This document shows positions 35,111 through 43,735 of a stretch of 64,000 bases of DNA, one piece after another (positions within the stretch are counted from its first letter, which is position 1; the number at the start of each line of letters is the position of its first letter). Position numbers and translations under genes: made by a program. This DNA is from Trinickia diaoshuihuensis (GTDB taxonomy: Bacteria; Pseudomonadota; Gammaproteobacteria; Burkholderiales; Burkholderiaceae). Location: contig NZ_QUBS01000090.1 in NCBI RefSeq assembly GCF_003390925.1, positions 400,415-464,414 on the forward strand, in the 5' to 3' direction. The notes below the pieces were generated by a model. The model was not told the DNA's origin. It saw nothing but the letters and a program-made list of their open reading frames with translations, and ran no database searches.

Positions 35111-36757
35111 ATGCACAGACTTTTGCTGGCCACGGCTGCCGCGATGACGGCAGCCGTGCTCCTGACGCACATCGCGATGAACGCGCACGAGGCGGCGCCG
35201 GCACGCGGCGGCGGTCGCGCCCCGGGCGGCAAGACGCTGGTCTACTGCTCGGAAGCGAGCCCGAGCGGCTTCGATCCGGGGCAGCACACGACCGGCACGG
35301 ATTTCGACGCCAGTTCGCTGACGCTCTATAACCAACTGGTTGAGTTCAAGCCCGGAACGCTCGATCTGGAGCCCGCGCTCGCGACGCGCTGGGACGTATC
35401 GGCAGATCAACGCATCTATACGTTCCATCTGCGCGGTGGCGTGAAGTTCCATACGACACCGTATTTCAAACCGACGCGCGAGTTCAACGCCGACGACGTC
35501 GTGTTCACGTTTCGCCGCATGCTCGATCCCGACGATCCGTTTCGGCGAGCCTATCCGGTTAGTTTCCCGTATTTCAGCGATCTAGGCTTCGATCGGAACA
35601 TTGCCCGTATCGAGAAATTGGACGACCGAACCGTACGGTTCGTGTTGCGCACGCCCGATGTGATCTTTGCGCGCAATCTCGCGATCGACTTCGCCTCGAT
35701 CCTCTCCGCCGAGTACGCGAGCCAACTCGCGCGCGAGCATCGGGAAGCCGACATCAATCAACGCCCGATAGGCACCGGCCCCTTCGTCTTTCGCTCGTAC
35801 ACGAAAGACGAAACCATACGCTACGATGCGAATCCGGACTATTGGCGCGCCGGCCGCGTGAAGCTTGCACACCTCGTGTTTGCGATTACGCCGGACGCGT
35901 CGACGCGCATCGAAAAACTCATCGGCGGCGAATGCGAAGTGACAGCCGCCCCGCGCCCAGCCGATCTCGATACGGTCCGGCGAGATCCGAAACTGAGGCT
36001 GCTTTCCACGGTGGGTTTCAATCTCGGCTTCGTCGCGTACAACACGCGGCACCCGCCGTTGGATCGAGTCGATGTGCGGCGCGCGCTCGATATGGCGATA
36101 GACAAGCGCGCGTTGATCGAACAGGTATATGGCGGGCATGCGCGGCTTGCGACCAATCCGATGCCGCCCGCGCAATGGTCGTACGACGATACGTTGCGCG
36201 ATGCCCCTTACGATCCGCAACAAGCGAAGCGCCGCCTGCGGCAAGCCGGTTTTCCGGACGGATTCAGCCTCACTTTGTGGGCCATGCCGATACAGCGCCC
36301 CTATAACCCAAATGCGCGTTTGATGGCCGAGCTGATCCAAGCCGATTGGGCCAAAGTCGGTGTAAGAGCGACGATCGTCAGCTATGAATGGGGCGAATTC
36401 AATCGACGCGCCAAACTGCAAGGCGAGCACGACGCGATTTTGTATGGCTGGGGCGGCGACAACGGCGATCCCGATAATTGGCTCGGGACCTTGCTCGGCT
36501 GCGCCGCAGTCCACGGCAGCAATTTATCGAAGTGGTGCGATCCCGCATTCGATGCGCTGCTCGATAAAGCGCGCACGAACGGCGACCACGCCGCCCGTGT
36601 GACGCTCTATCGCGAGGCGCAAGTGATTTTCAAGCGCGAAATACCGTATACGCCCATCGCCCATGCCGTCATTTCGATTCCGATGTCCAAACGCGTGCAC
36701 GGCCTCGTATTCTCGCCGCTCGGTGGACACCACTTCGAAGGTGTCTGGCTCGACTGA
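35111..36757 (+). CDS. DppA-like periplasmic peptide-binding protein
   Basis: A 548-residue solute-binding protein of family 5. The N-terminus MHRLLLATAAAMTAAVLLTHIAM acts as a signal or anchor, with no lipobox seen. Family motifs are present: YCSEASPSGFDPGQ, RREFNADD-type segment REFNADDVVFTFRRML, and VDVRRALDMAIDKRALIEQV. It resembles dipeptide- and haem-binding DppA. No permease or ATPase genes follow; it would have to hand its ligand to a Dpp-type importer elsewhere or to the Yej importer of this window. It is almost certainly cotranscribed with receptor 2 (18-base gap). Confidence 0.88.
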   Translation: MHRLLLATAAAMTAAVLLTHIAMNAHEAAPARGGGRAPGGKTLVYCSEASPSGFDPGQHTTGTDFDASSLTLYNQLVEFKPGTLDLEPALATRWDVSADQRIYTFHLRGGVKFHTTPYFKPTREFNADDVVFTFRRMLDPDDPFRRAYPVSFPYFSDLGFDRNIARIEKLDDRTVRFVLRTPDVIFARNLAIDFASILSAEYASQLAREHREADINQRPIGTGPFVFRSYTKDETIRYDANPDYWRAGRVKLAHLVFAITPDASTRIEKLIGGECEVTAAPRPADLDTVRRDPKLRLLSTVGFNLGFVAYNTRHPPLDRVDVRRALDMAIDKRALIEQVYGGHARLATNPMPPAQWSYDDTLRDAPYDPQQAKRRLRQAGFPDGFSLTLWAMPIQRPYNPNARLMAELIQADWAKVGVRATIVSYEWGEFNRRAKLQGEHDAILYGWGGDNGDPDNWLGTLLGCAAVHGSNLSKWCDPAFDALLDKARTNGDHAARVTLYREAQVIFKREIPYTPIAHAVISIPMSKRVHGLVFSPLGGHHFEGVWLD

Positions 36758-36763
36758 GCCGTT

Positions 36764-38728
36764 TCATGCTTCCGGCGTAATGCTCGCCAACGACTGTCCC
36801 GCCCCGACGATGTCGCCCAGGCGGCAATGAATCTCGCTCAACGTACCCGATATCGGCGCATGGATCGGGTTTTCCATCTTCATCGCCTCGACGATCGCGA
36901 TCACGTCGCCTTGCGCAACCGGGCTCCCCGGCTCGATCGGCAGTGCGACCACGGCGCCGGGCATCGGCGTGACCACGTCGCCGCTTGCGCTGCCGTTCGC
37001 TTGCTGTTCGATATCCCAGCGCAGAAGCAGGCGCACGCGCGTACCGGCAATCGTCGTCTCGAGATGATCGTCGATCTCGAGCGCATGCCACACTGAACCA
37101 TCGACGCGGCCATGCCATAGGCCGTCGGCCCGGGTGCCGGTCACACGTATCCGCCGGTCCTCGATTGCGACCTCGAGGCTATCGGCGTCACGATCAGTCA
37201 ACTTCACCTGCAGCGCTTGCGTATCGTGCCGGTACGCGAGCCGTCCGAGGGGGGCGCCGGGATCCAATAAGGCCCGATCGAACGCACCGATCGCGCCTGC
37301 CCACGGGGAGCCCGCGCGATATGCGGCGTTCTCGCTCATTCCGATCCATGCGGCGCAAGCGGCGGCGAGCCCGATGGGTGGTGAGTGCGCACCGTGCTCG
37401 ATCAAGTCGTCGACCAAATGCGTATCGAGCCGCCCTGCCTGCACGCGCCGATCGTTGAGCAGTTCGATCGCGAACCCAAGATTGGTGGTCAAGCCCAAGA
37501 CGACGGTATCGTGCAGCGCTGCGAGCAGATGCCGCAAACTCTCGGCACGATCGCGCCCATGCGCGATCAACTTCGCCACCATCGGGTCGTAGAACGAGGG
37601 CACGTCGCCGCGGGTATCGAACGCGGCATCGACACGGCACCGCTGCGGCCAGCGCGTGTAGAGCGCCGCCCCCGGCATCGGTGCGAAATCGCGCTGCGGG
37701 TCCTCGGCGTAGACGCGGCACTCGATTGCATGACCCACGGCCGCGATGGCCTCTTGCCTCAGCGGCAGCGGCTCGCCGGCCGCCACGCGCAATTGCCATT
37801 CGACCAGGTCCAAGCCCGTGATGGCTTCGGTTACCGGGTGCTCCACCTGCAAACGCGTATTGACTTCGAGGAAATAGAACGCGCCGTCGGGCGCCACGAT
37901 GAATTCGAACGTGCCCGCGTTGACGTAGCCGATCGCCTGCGCGCCGCGCACCGCGGCCGCGAGCAAATCCGCGCGAACTTCGCCGGGCAGATTGCAGGCC
38001 GGCGCCTCCTCGACGATTTTTTGGTGACGCCTTTGCAACGAGCATTCGCGCTCGAACAAATGCACGATATTGCCGTGCCGGTCGCCGAAAATCTGTACTT
38101 CCAAATGGCGCGGACTCGGTACGTAGCGCTCGACCAACAATCGGCCGTCGCCGAAATTCGCCTTGCCGATTCTTATCGCCCCGGCGACGGCATCCTCCAA
38201 GTCGGCCTTGTCCGTCACGACCCGCATCCCCTTGCCGCCGCCGCCCGCGACCGGTTTGAGAATCACCGGATAGCCGATTTCGTCGCAAGTCTCGCGGATC
38301 AGGCCCAATGATTCGGTTGCCACGCGCGAGCCGGGCACCACCGGTACGTTCGCGCTCGCGAGCAAGCGTTTGGCCACGGCTTTATCGCCCATTTGCGCGA
38401 TCGTATCAGGCGCCGGCCCGATAAAGACGAGCCCCGCCTCTTCGACGGCTGCCGCGAACTGCGCGTTCTCCGACAAGAAGCCGTACCCCGGATGGATCGC
38501 ATCGCAGCCGGTTCGCAACGCCGCCGCGATGATCGCCGCGCCGTTCAGATAACTCTCGGCCGCGCTTGCGCCGCCGATCCATTCGCGCTGCACGGCGCCG
38601 TCCAAATGGGCGGCATGACGATCCGCGTCGGAATACACGGCCACATATTCGATGGTCAGCCGTTGGCAGGTGCGGGCAATGCGGCGCGCAATTTCGCCGC
38701 GATTCGCAATCAATATCCGTTTAAACAT
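36764..38728 (-). CDS. acyl-CoA carboxylase alpha subunit (biotin carboxylase + BCCP)
   Basis: A 654-residue subunit. The biotin carboxylase part (1-450) starts MFKRILIANRGEIARRIART and has the ATP-grasp loop GGGGKGMR and ECSLQRRHQKI. A BT-type linker domain follows, and the C-terminal biotinyl domain has EAMKMENP with Lys617 as the biotin site. This is the layout of propionyl-, methylcrotonyl- and related acyl-CoA carboxylases; the sequence does not tell me which acyl-CoA is used. ATG at 38728 lies 4 bases after the stop of the carboxyltransferase gene. It is the last gene of a four-gene operon. Confidence 0.92.
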   Translation of the reverse strand: MFKRILIANRGEIARRIARTCQRLTIEYVAVYSDADRHAAHLDGAVQREWIGGASAAESYLNGAAIIAAALRTGCDAIHPGYGFLSENAQFAAAVEEAGLVFIGPAPDTIAQMGDKAVAKRLLASANVPVVPGSRVATESLGLIRETCDEIGYPVILKPVAGGGGKGMRVVTDKADLEDAVAGAIRIGKANFGDGRLLVERYVPSPRHLEVQIFGDRHGNIVHLFERECSLQRRHQKIVEEAPACNLPGEVRADLLAAAVRGAQAIGYVNAGTFEFIVAPDGAFYFLEVNTRLQVEHPVTEAITGLDLVEWQLRVAAGEPLPLRQEAIAAVGHAIECRVYAEDPQRDFAPMPGAALYTRWPQRCRVDAAFDTRGDVPSFYDPMVAKLIAHGRDRAESLRHLLAALHDTVVLGLTTNLGFAIELLNDRRVQAGRLDTHLVDDLIEHGAHSPPIGLAAACAAWIGMSENAAYRAGSPWAGAIGAFDRALLDPGAPLGRLAYRHDTQALQVKLTDRDADSLEVAIEDRRIRVTGTRADGLWHGRVDGSVWHALEIDDHLETTIAGTRVRLLLRWDIEQQANGSASGDVVTPMPGAVVALPIEPGSPVAQGDVIAIVEAMKMENPIHAPISGTLSEIHCRLGDIVGAGQSLASITPEA

Positions 38729-38732
38729 GGCA

Positions 38733-40337
38733 TTACATCCTGAAGACGCCGAAGCGTGTTTCGCGCGACGGCGCGCCGGCCGCAAGCGCCAAAGACAGCG
38801 TGAGCCACTCGCGCGTATGAACCGGATCGACGATCGCGTCGACCCACATCCGGGCCGCCACATAAAGCGCTTGACCTTGGCGTTCGTAGGCTTCGCGAAT
38901 CGGCCGCTTGAAGGCCTCCTCCTCGTCCGGGCTGAAACTACGCCCCTCTTTCGCCATCTGCTCGGCACGGATCAGGGCCAGCACCGTCGCGGCCTGCTCG
39001 CCGCCGACGACGGACGTCTTGGCGTTGGGCCACATCGCCATCAATTGCGGGCCGATCGCGCGGCCGCACATCGCCAGATTGCCGGCGCCGTAGCTGCCGC
39101 CGATCAAAATGCTGAACTTCGGGACGCTCACGCAGGAGGCCGCGTTCACCATCTTGGCGCCATGCTTCGCGATGCCGCCGGCTTCATACGAGGCGCCGAC
39201 CATGAAGCCGCTGATGTTGTGCAAAAAGAGCAGCGGGATATTGCGCTGCGCGCATAGCTCGATAAAGTTGGTTGCCTTTTGCGCGCTCTCGGAAAACAGG
39301 ACCCCGTCGTTGATAAGCACGCCCACCGGGTAGCCGCCGATATGACCGGTACCGCAAATGATCGTGGTTCCGAAGCGCGCTCGATATTCGACCAGGCGGC
39401 TATCGTCGAGCAAACGGGCGAGGACCTCGCGCGCGACGATGGGCTCGCGCGGGTTCGCGCTGATGATGCCCGGCAATTCGGCCGGATCGCTGCGCGGCGG
39501 CACCGGCGCTTGCGGCGGTTCGCTCAGCCGGCCCTTGCCGCGGCGCGCGACGATATCGCGCACGAGCGAGATCGCGTGCTCCTCGCTGATCGCATAGTGG
39601 TCCGCCACGCCGCTCTCGCGCGTATGGACATCGGCGCCGCCCAACGTCTCCGCGTCGACGATGACGCCCGTCGCGGCGCGCACGAGTTGCGGCCCGCCGA
39701 GGAAAATCGAGCCGTTGCCGCGTACGATCACGGTCTCGTCGCTCATGGCGGGAATATAGGCGCCGCCCGCCGTACACGATCCCATGACCGCGGAAATCTG
39801 CGGCAAACCCATCGCCGACATCTCGGCGATGTTTCTAAAGATTTTTCCGAAGTGGTGTTCGTCGGGAAAGATCTCTTCCTGTAGCGGCAAATAAACACCG
39901 CCGGAATCGACCAAGTAGACGCAAGGCAGTCCTTGTTCGCGCGCAATCTGCTGCGTGCGCAAATGCTTGCGCAGCGTCAACGGATAGTAGGTGCCGCCCT
40001 TGACCGTCGCGTCGTTCGCGAACACCGCCACCGCATGCCCGGCGACGACCCCGATGCCCGTGACGATACCGGCGCAGGGCACCGGGTGGTCGTACACTTC
40101 GTGCGCCGCGAGCTGACCTATTTCGAAGAACGGCGTGCCCGGATCGAGCAAGAGCCCGACTCTTTGCCTCGCGAATAGCTTACCTTTGGCGAGTTGCCGA
40201 GCCTGGGCTTCCGAGCCGCCGCCGTGCAACGCCGTATCGCGTGCCTGCGCGAGCTTTTCGCGCAGCGCCGCGTAAGCGGAGAAATTGCGGGCGAACGTTT
40301 CGGAGGATGGCCGGATATGCGTATCGATTCTAGCCAT
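38733..40337 (-). CDS. acyl-CoA carboxylase beta subunit (carboxyltransferase)
   Basis: A 534-residue carboxyltransferase with two crotonase-fold halves. Typical segments are LYLVDSGGVYLPLQ-like YLVDSGGVYLPLQEEIF, AVMGSCTAGGAYIPAMSDE and NISGFMVGASYEAGGIAKHGAKMV. The sequence is closest in feel to methylcrotonyl-CoA carboxylase beta subunits, but none of the other leucine-degradation genes is present, so I do not assign that function. The ATG at 40337 begins the conserved part; the open frame continues far upstream only because of codon bias in the opposite-frame MFS gene. Confidence 0.92.
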   Translation of the reverse strand: MARIDTHIRPSSETFARNFSAYAALREKLAQARDTALHGGGSEAQARQLAKGKLFARQRVGLLLDPGTPFFEIGQLAAHEVYDHPVPCAGIVTGIGVVAGHAVAVFANDATVKGGTYYPLTLRKHLRTQQIAREQGLPCVYLVDSGGVYLPLQEEIFPDEHHFGKIFRNIAEMSAMGLPQISAVMGSCTAGGAYIPAMSDETVIVRGNGSIFLGGPQLVRAATGVIVDAETLGGADVHTRESGVADHYAISEEHAISLVRDIVARRGKGRLSEPPQAPVPPRSDPAELPGIISANPREPIVAREVLARLLDDSRLVEYRARFGTTIICGTGHIGGYPVGVLINDGVLFSESAQKATNFIELCAQRNIPLLFLHNISGFMVGASYEAGGIAKHGAKMVNAASCVSVPKFSILIGGSYGAGNLAMCGRAIGPQLMAMWPNAKTSVVGGEQAATVLALIRAEQMAKEGRSFSPDEEEAFKRPIREAYERQGQALYVAARMWVDAIVDPVHTREWLTLSLALAAGAPSRETRFGVFRM

Positions 40338-40396
40338 GATTAGCAGTCCTAAATAAATAGTTGAAAAGAAGATTTGGATATGCGCAGCGGGTCGGA

Positions 40397-41641
40397 TTAG
40401 TTGCCGGCTCTCGGGGGTTTGGCGGCCTTGAATCCGACCTGCAGGGCCGTCGCTAAACCGAGCGCGACCACGGCGACGGTCCAACTCGCCCCGTGGCGAA
40501 ACAACACCGACGCAGCCGCGGCGATACCAGCGAGGCCTTGCTGTAAAAATCCGCAGAGCGCCATTGCATGAGCCCCGTACTCGCGAGCATCGCTGACGGC
40601 GAGCGCCATCGTGTTCGGGAATAAAACGGCCTGGCCGAAGATCGTGGCGCAGTACAACCCCATGAACAGCCACAGCGCGAGCGTATCGAGCCACGCGCCG
40701 TTCGCGGGAAGCACGTGCACGAACCAGATCGCGGGCATGGCCAGCGTGGCGATGCCGATAATGCCCGCGCCCTTGCGCATCAACGCGCGCCCGCCTAAGC
40801 GTCCGACGAGCCGATTGACCACCATGGCGCCGCTGAAATAGGCGAGCCCGATCAGCAACCCGAACCCGCCGAAATCCATGACCGCTAAGTGGAAGTGCTC
40901 GCGGAAAACGAACGGGCTCACTTCCTGCAACGTCACGGTCGTCGCAAACCCGAGCCCGCCCGCGCACGCGGGCCCGATGAAGCCCGGCCGCCGCAGCATC
41001 GCGCGATAAGCACGCCACATCCCGCTGTCGGCCGCCGCCACACCCGGCTGCAGCGGCACCGTCAGGACGAGCGCCGCGGCGCCCGCGGCGGTCAGCGCCA
41101 TCAGCGCGAAACCGGTCTGCCAGCGGCTGTACTGGCCGATCAATCCGCCGAGGAACTGCCCGCCTCCCAACGCCGTGATAAAAGCGATCGACAACACCGA
41201 CAAACGACGCGCCAGTTCGTCGCCCGACCAATTGTCCCGAACCACGATCCGAGCGATGATCGCCGCGCCGCCCCCGCCGATCCCTTGCAACGCGCGCAGC
41301 GTCAGCAATTCGGGCGCGGTGCGAGAAAGCATCAATAACCCGCTGGTGACCGCGAACAGGGCAAGCGAAATCAGCAGCGGCCGGCGGCGCCCCCACCGTT
41401 GCGCGGCCTGCCCCCAAAACGGCACCGGCACGGCCGCGCCGATCACGAAAATCGAAATCGACAGTTCGGCCAGACTTTGGCTCATGCGCAAATCGCGCGC
41501 GACGATCGTCAATGAGGGCAGATAGACCGTGGTGGCCATCTGCGCCATGAATACGATCAGACAGGCGGTCAGCATCGTGCGCGAGCGGCGCGTCGCACTA
41601 GCCGCGCTTGCACCGAGGGCTGCCGCTGGTTCGTTATTCAT
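40397..41641 (-). CDS. MFS exporter, Bcr/CflA drug-resistance type
   Basis: A 414-residue transporter with 12 predicted helices. It has motif A-like GQAAQRWGRRRPLLI after TM2 and LQGIGGGGAAIIARIVVRD in TM4, as in Bcr/CflA (DHA1) exporters of small molecules. The gene starts within the last 8 bases of the alpha-oxoamine synthase gene (41634-41641) and is followed by the carboxylase genes. This tight coupling suggests it exports the product of the pathway or protects the producer. Confidence 0.9.
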   Translation of the reverse strand: MNNEPAAALGASAASATRRSRTMLTACLIVFMAQMATTVYLPSLTIVARDLRMSQSLAELSISIFVIGAAVPVPFWGQAAQRWGRRRPLLISLALFAVTSGLLMLSRTAPELLTLRALQGIGGGGAAIIARIVVRDNWSGDELARRLSVLSIAFITALGGGQFLGGLIGQYSRWQTGFALMALTAAGAAALVLTVPLQPGVAAADSGMWRAYRAMLRRPGFIGPACAGGLGFATTVTLQEVSPFVFREHFHLAVMDFGGFGLLIGLAYFSGAMVVNRLVGRLGGRALMRKGAGIIGIATLAMPAIWFVHVLPANGAWLDTLALWLFMGLYCATIFGQAVLFPNTMALAVSDAREYGAHAMALCGFLQQGLAGIAAAASVLFRHGASWTVAVVALGLATALQVGFKAAKPPRAGN

Positions 41642-42845
41642 GGTCGTTCTTGAGTTGGTTCAGGGCGGACGCGAAGCGCCGGATGTCATCGTCCTGCATA
41701 TTGGCGCGAACCATGATACGCAGCCCCGCGCGGCCTTTCGCGATCACAGGGAAAAAGATTGGCGATGTGTAAAAGCCTTGCTCGAACAAGCTTTTGGCAT
41801 AGAGCACCGTATTTTCCTCGGAGCCGATCGAAATAAAGCGTATCGGCAAACCATCGCCTCGGCTTTCCGAGTCGATGAGTTCATCGAACAGGCGCACCTT
41901 GTCCTGCAACTGTGCCTGCAATTGGCCCAGCAACGCGGAGCGATGAATGCCGGCCGACGCGATAATCGCGCCAAGGCCCGCGGTGTTGATCCGCTGAGAC
42001 CAGGTAATCGGCCCACCGAACCGGGTCGCCAAGTCATGACGCAACCGATCCTCGCGCCGCCCGAGAAAGATCGCCCCGCCCGAGGCGCCGAAGCCCTTGT
42101 TCAGCGAAGTGACGATCAACGTGCGGTCGTTGATCTCGCCCATCGTCTCGAGCACCAAGCCTCGCCCGTGCCGTCCGAGCGTCGAGAAACCGTGCGCCTC
42201 GTCGAAGAACAAAAACAGCCCGTACTTGTGCTGCAACTGCAATAGCTCCCTGACCGGCGCCTGGCCTCCGGTGCTATACACGCCATCCGCCACATAGGCG
42301 ATTCGGCGCCCGCTTTTGCACAAGTCCTCCAGCGCGTTCAAATCGTTGTGGCTGATTGTCTGCACCTCGGCCTCGTCGGCGCATATCGGCTTCATCATGT
42401 TCAAGCAGAAATGCGCGTTCTTGTCGAAGACCATGACGGGCGCGATCCCATCGGTCAATGCGCCGCTGGCCAACAGAGGCAGACTCGCCGCTGCCGCCGC
42501 CGCGCACGAAGGCGTGGTCAGCACTTGCGCATCGACGAGATCGGCCAGCGCGGCCTCGGCGCGCTGCAGAATATCGAACTGAACGCGGATCCGCGAAATC
42601 GACGTATTGAGCGACCCTGTGTTTATTACGGCGTCGGCGGCGGCACGCAAAATGTCCGGGTGAGAGTCCAATCCGAGGTACGAATAGGACGACATGTTCA
42701 AAAACGATTTCTCGCTCGATATGACTTGATGGAAGCCGTCATTCAGATTACGCGAAACGATATTCGCGAGTCCCGCTTCCGTTGTGACGTCCCAGAAACG
42801 GTTGCTCAATTCAATGGCTTTTTTGGTGTTGGTATATTGGTGCAT
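41634..42845 (-). CDS. alpha-oxoamine synthase-like PLP enzyme
   Basis: A 403-residue fold-type I PLP enzyme of the family that includes 8-amino-7-oxononanoate synthase (BioF), serine palmitoyltransferase and the CqsA autoinducer synthase. SYSYLGLDSHP is the glycine-rich N-terminal segment, DEAHGFSTLGRHGRG carries the PLP-ring Asp and the His, and Lys250 in TSLNKGFGASGG is the expected Schiff-base residue. The family condenses an amino acid with an acyl-CoA or acyl-ACP, with loss of CO2. The neighbours (exporter, acyl-CoA carboxylase) are not biotin genes, so a secondary metabolite or signal is likelier than biotin synthesis. No recognised orthologue. Confidence 0.85.
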   Translation of the reverse strand: MHQYTNTKKAIELSNRFWDVTTEAGLANIVSRNLNDGFHQVISSEKSFLNMSSYSYLGLDSHPDILRAAADAVINTGSLNTSISRIRVQFDILQRAEAALADLVDAQVLTTPSCAAAAAASLPLLASGALTDGIAPVMVFDKNAHFCLNMMKPICADEAEVQTISHNDLNALEDLCKSGRRIAYVADGVYSTGGQAPVRELLQLQHKYGLFLFFDEAHGFSTLGRHGRGLVLETMGEINDRTLIVTSLNKGFGASGGAIFLGRREDRLRHDLATRFGGPITWSQRINTAGLGAIIASAGIHRSALLGQLQAQLQDKVRLFDELIDSESRGDGLPIRFISIGSEENTVLYAKSLFEQGFYTSPIFFPVIAKGRAGLRIMVRANMQDDDIRRFASALNQLKNDHE

Positions 42846-42942
42846 GGCAGTTCCAGGCTGATAAACGTGCGGGCAGATTGCGGAATGAGTAAGACGCCGG
42901 GAACCGATTTTTTGTAATAAGGATATCCGGATCGGAGTTTGT

Positions 42943-43140
42943 CTAGGCTTTTCCCGCTTGCGGCAAGGTGCTCGCCGTTATGCTGAGAAAATCGAAGAGT
43001 TGTTCTATTGATCTGTACGACTGCCGGGTCTGATTGGGATCCCAGTGCGTCCCGAACTGCCCCGCGGAAGCGGCATTCAGTGCGAACACAACTTTTATGC
43101 GAATGACACATTCAATCGCTTGAAGAAGCGAGACGCTCAT
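42943..43140 (-). CDS. small hypothetical protein upstream of the alpha-oxoamine synthase operon
   Basis: A 65-codon frame starting at the ATG at 43140 (MSVSLLQAIECVIRI...) and ending 97 bases before the synthase gene. The C-terminal half (RSIEQLFDFLSITAST) looks like a real amphipathic helix. No ribosome site is strong and no family is known. It could be a leader or regulatory peptide, or chance. The rest of 42846-43186 contains GGATATCCGGATC (42921-42933), a short palindromic sequence in the expected promoter. Confidence 0.3.
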   Translation of the reverse strand: MSVSLLQAIECVIRIKVVFALNAASAGQFGTHWDPNQTRQSYRSIEQLFDFLSITASTLPQAGKA

Positions 43141-43186
43141 GCGATGGTTCGAAGATTCGTAGCGGCCTACTAACCGGACGGCGTCC

Positions 43187-43726
43187 ATGAAGACCTTGAC
43201 CGACCAACTCGCACAATATGCGTCCTATCACCGCGACCGGCGCAACATTGCCACGCATTTCGTCGGCATCCCCATGATCGTGCTCGCGTTGGGCGTTTTG
43301 CTAAGCCGCCCGCACTGGCAGTTCGAATCATTGCCGATCGCGCTTTCCCCAGCGCTCATCGTGTTCGGCTGCGCCACTGTCTACTACGTCGCGCTCGATG
43401 TCGTGCTGGGGTTGGCGATGGCGGTTTTTTCCGCGGCGTGTCTTGCGGCCGGCGCATGGCTTGCGTCTGAACCTACGACTGTTTGGGCCGTTAGCGGCGC
43501 GGCTCTCTTCGTCGTCGGGTGGATCTTCCAATTCGTGGGACATGCCGCTTACGAGCATCGCAAACCCGCGTTTGCCGATGACTTGATCGGTCTCGTCATC
43601 GGCCCGCTTTTCGTGCTGGCAGAAGCGCTCTTCGGTTTCGGCTGGCGTCGCGCTCTGCGCGATGCCGTGGAGCGCGAGGCCGGCGTGCTGCGCGAGCGCC
43701 AACAAAGCCGGCGGCACGCGGCCTGA
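43187..43726 (+). CDS. Mpo1/DUF962-like membrane protein
   Basis: A 179-residue membrane protein of the DUF962 (YGL010w/Mpo1) family. Conserved His-containing motifs occur in SYHRDRRNIATHFVGIP near residue 13 and in VGHAAYEHRKPA near residue 117, with four or five helices between and around them. The yeast member Mpo1 is an iron-dependent dioxygenase that shortens 2-hydroxy fatty acids; for bacterial members the role is not established. It is a single gene, convergent with the RarD-like transporter gene. Confidence 0.85.
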   Translation: MKTLTDQLAQYASYHRDRRNIATHFVGIPMIVLALGVLLSRPHWQFESLPIALSPALIVFGCATVYYVALDVVLGLAMAVFSAACLAAGAWLASEPTTVWAVSGAALFVVGWIFQFVGHAAYEHRKPAFADDLIGLVIGPLFVLAEALFGFGWRRALRDAVEREAGVLRERQQSRRHAA

Positions 43727-43735
43727 CCTGTTTGT

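Noticed and set aside
36764..40337. Calling the carboxylase pair methylcrotonyl-CoA carboxylase (liu/mcc operon)
   Set aside because: The carboxyltransferase resembles MCC beta, but isovaleryl-CoA dehydrogenase, enoyl-CoA hydratase and HMG-CoA lyase genes are missing, and the partners are a synthase and an exporter.
41634..42845. Calling the PLP enzyme BioF (biotin synthesis)
   Set aside because: No bioA, bioB, bioC or bioD nearby; the active-site stretch LNKGFGASGG and the context differ from typical BioF.
42806..43111. A 101-codon minus-strand frame overlapping the start of the alpha-oxoamine synthase gene
   Set aside because: It overlaps a well-supported start in another frame and has no family features; the other small frame in this region is more plausible.
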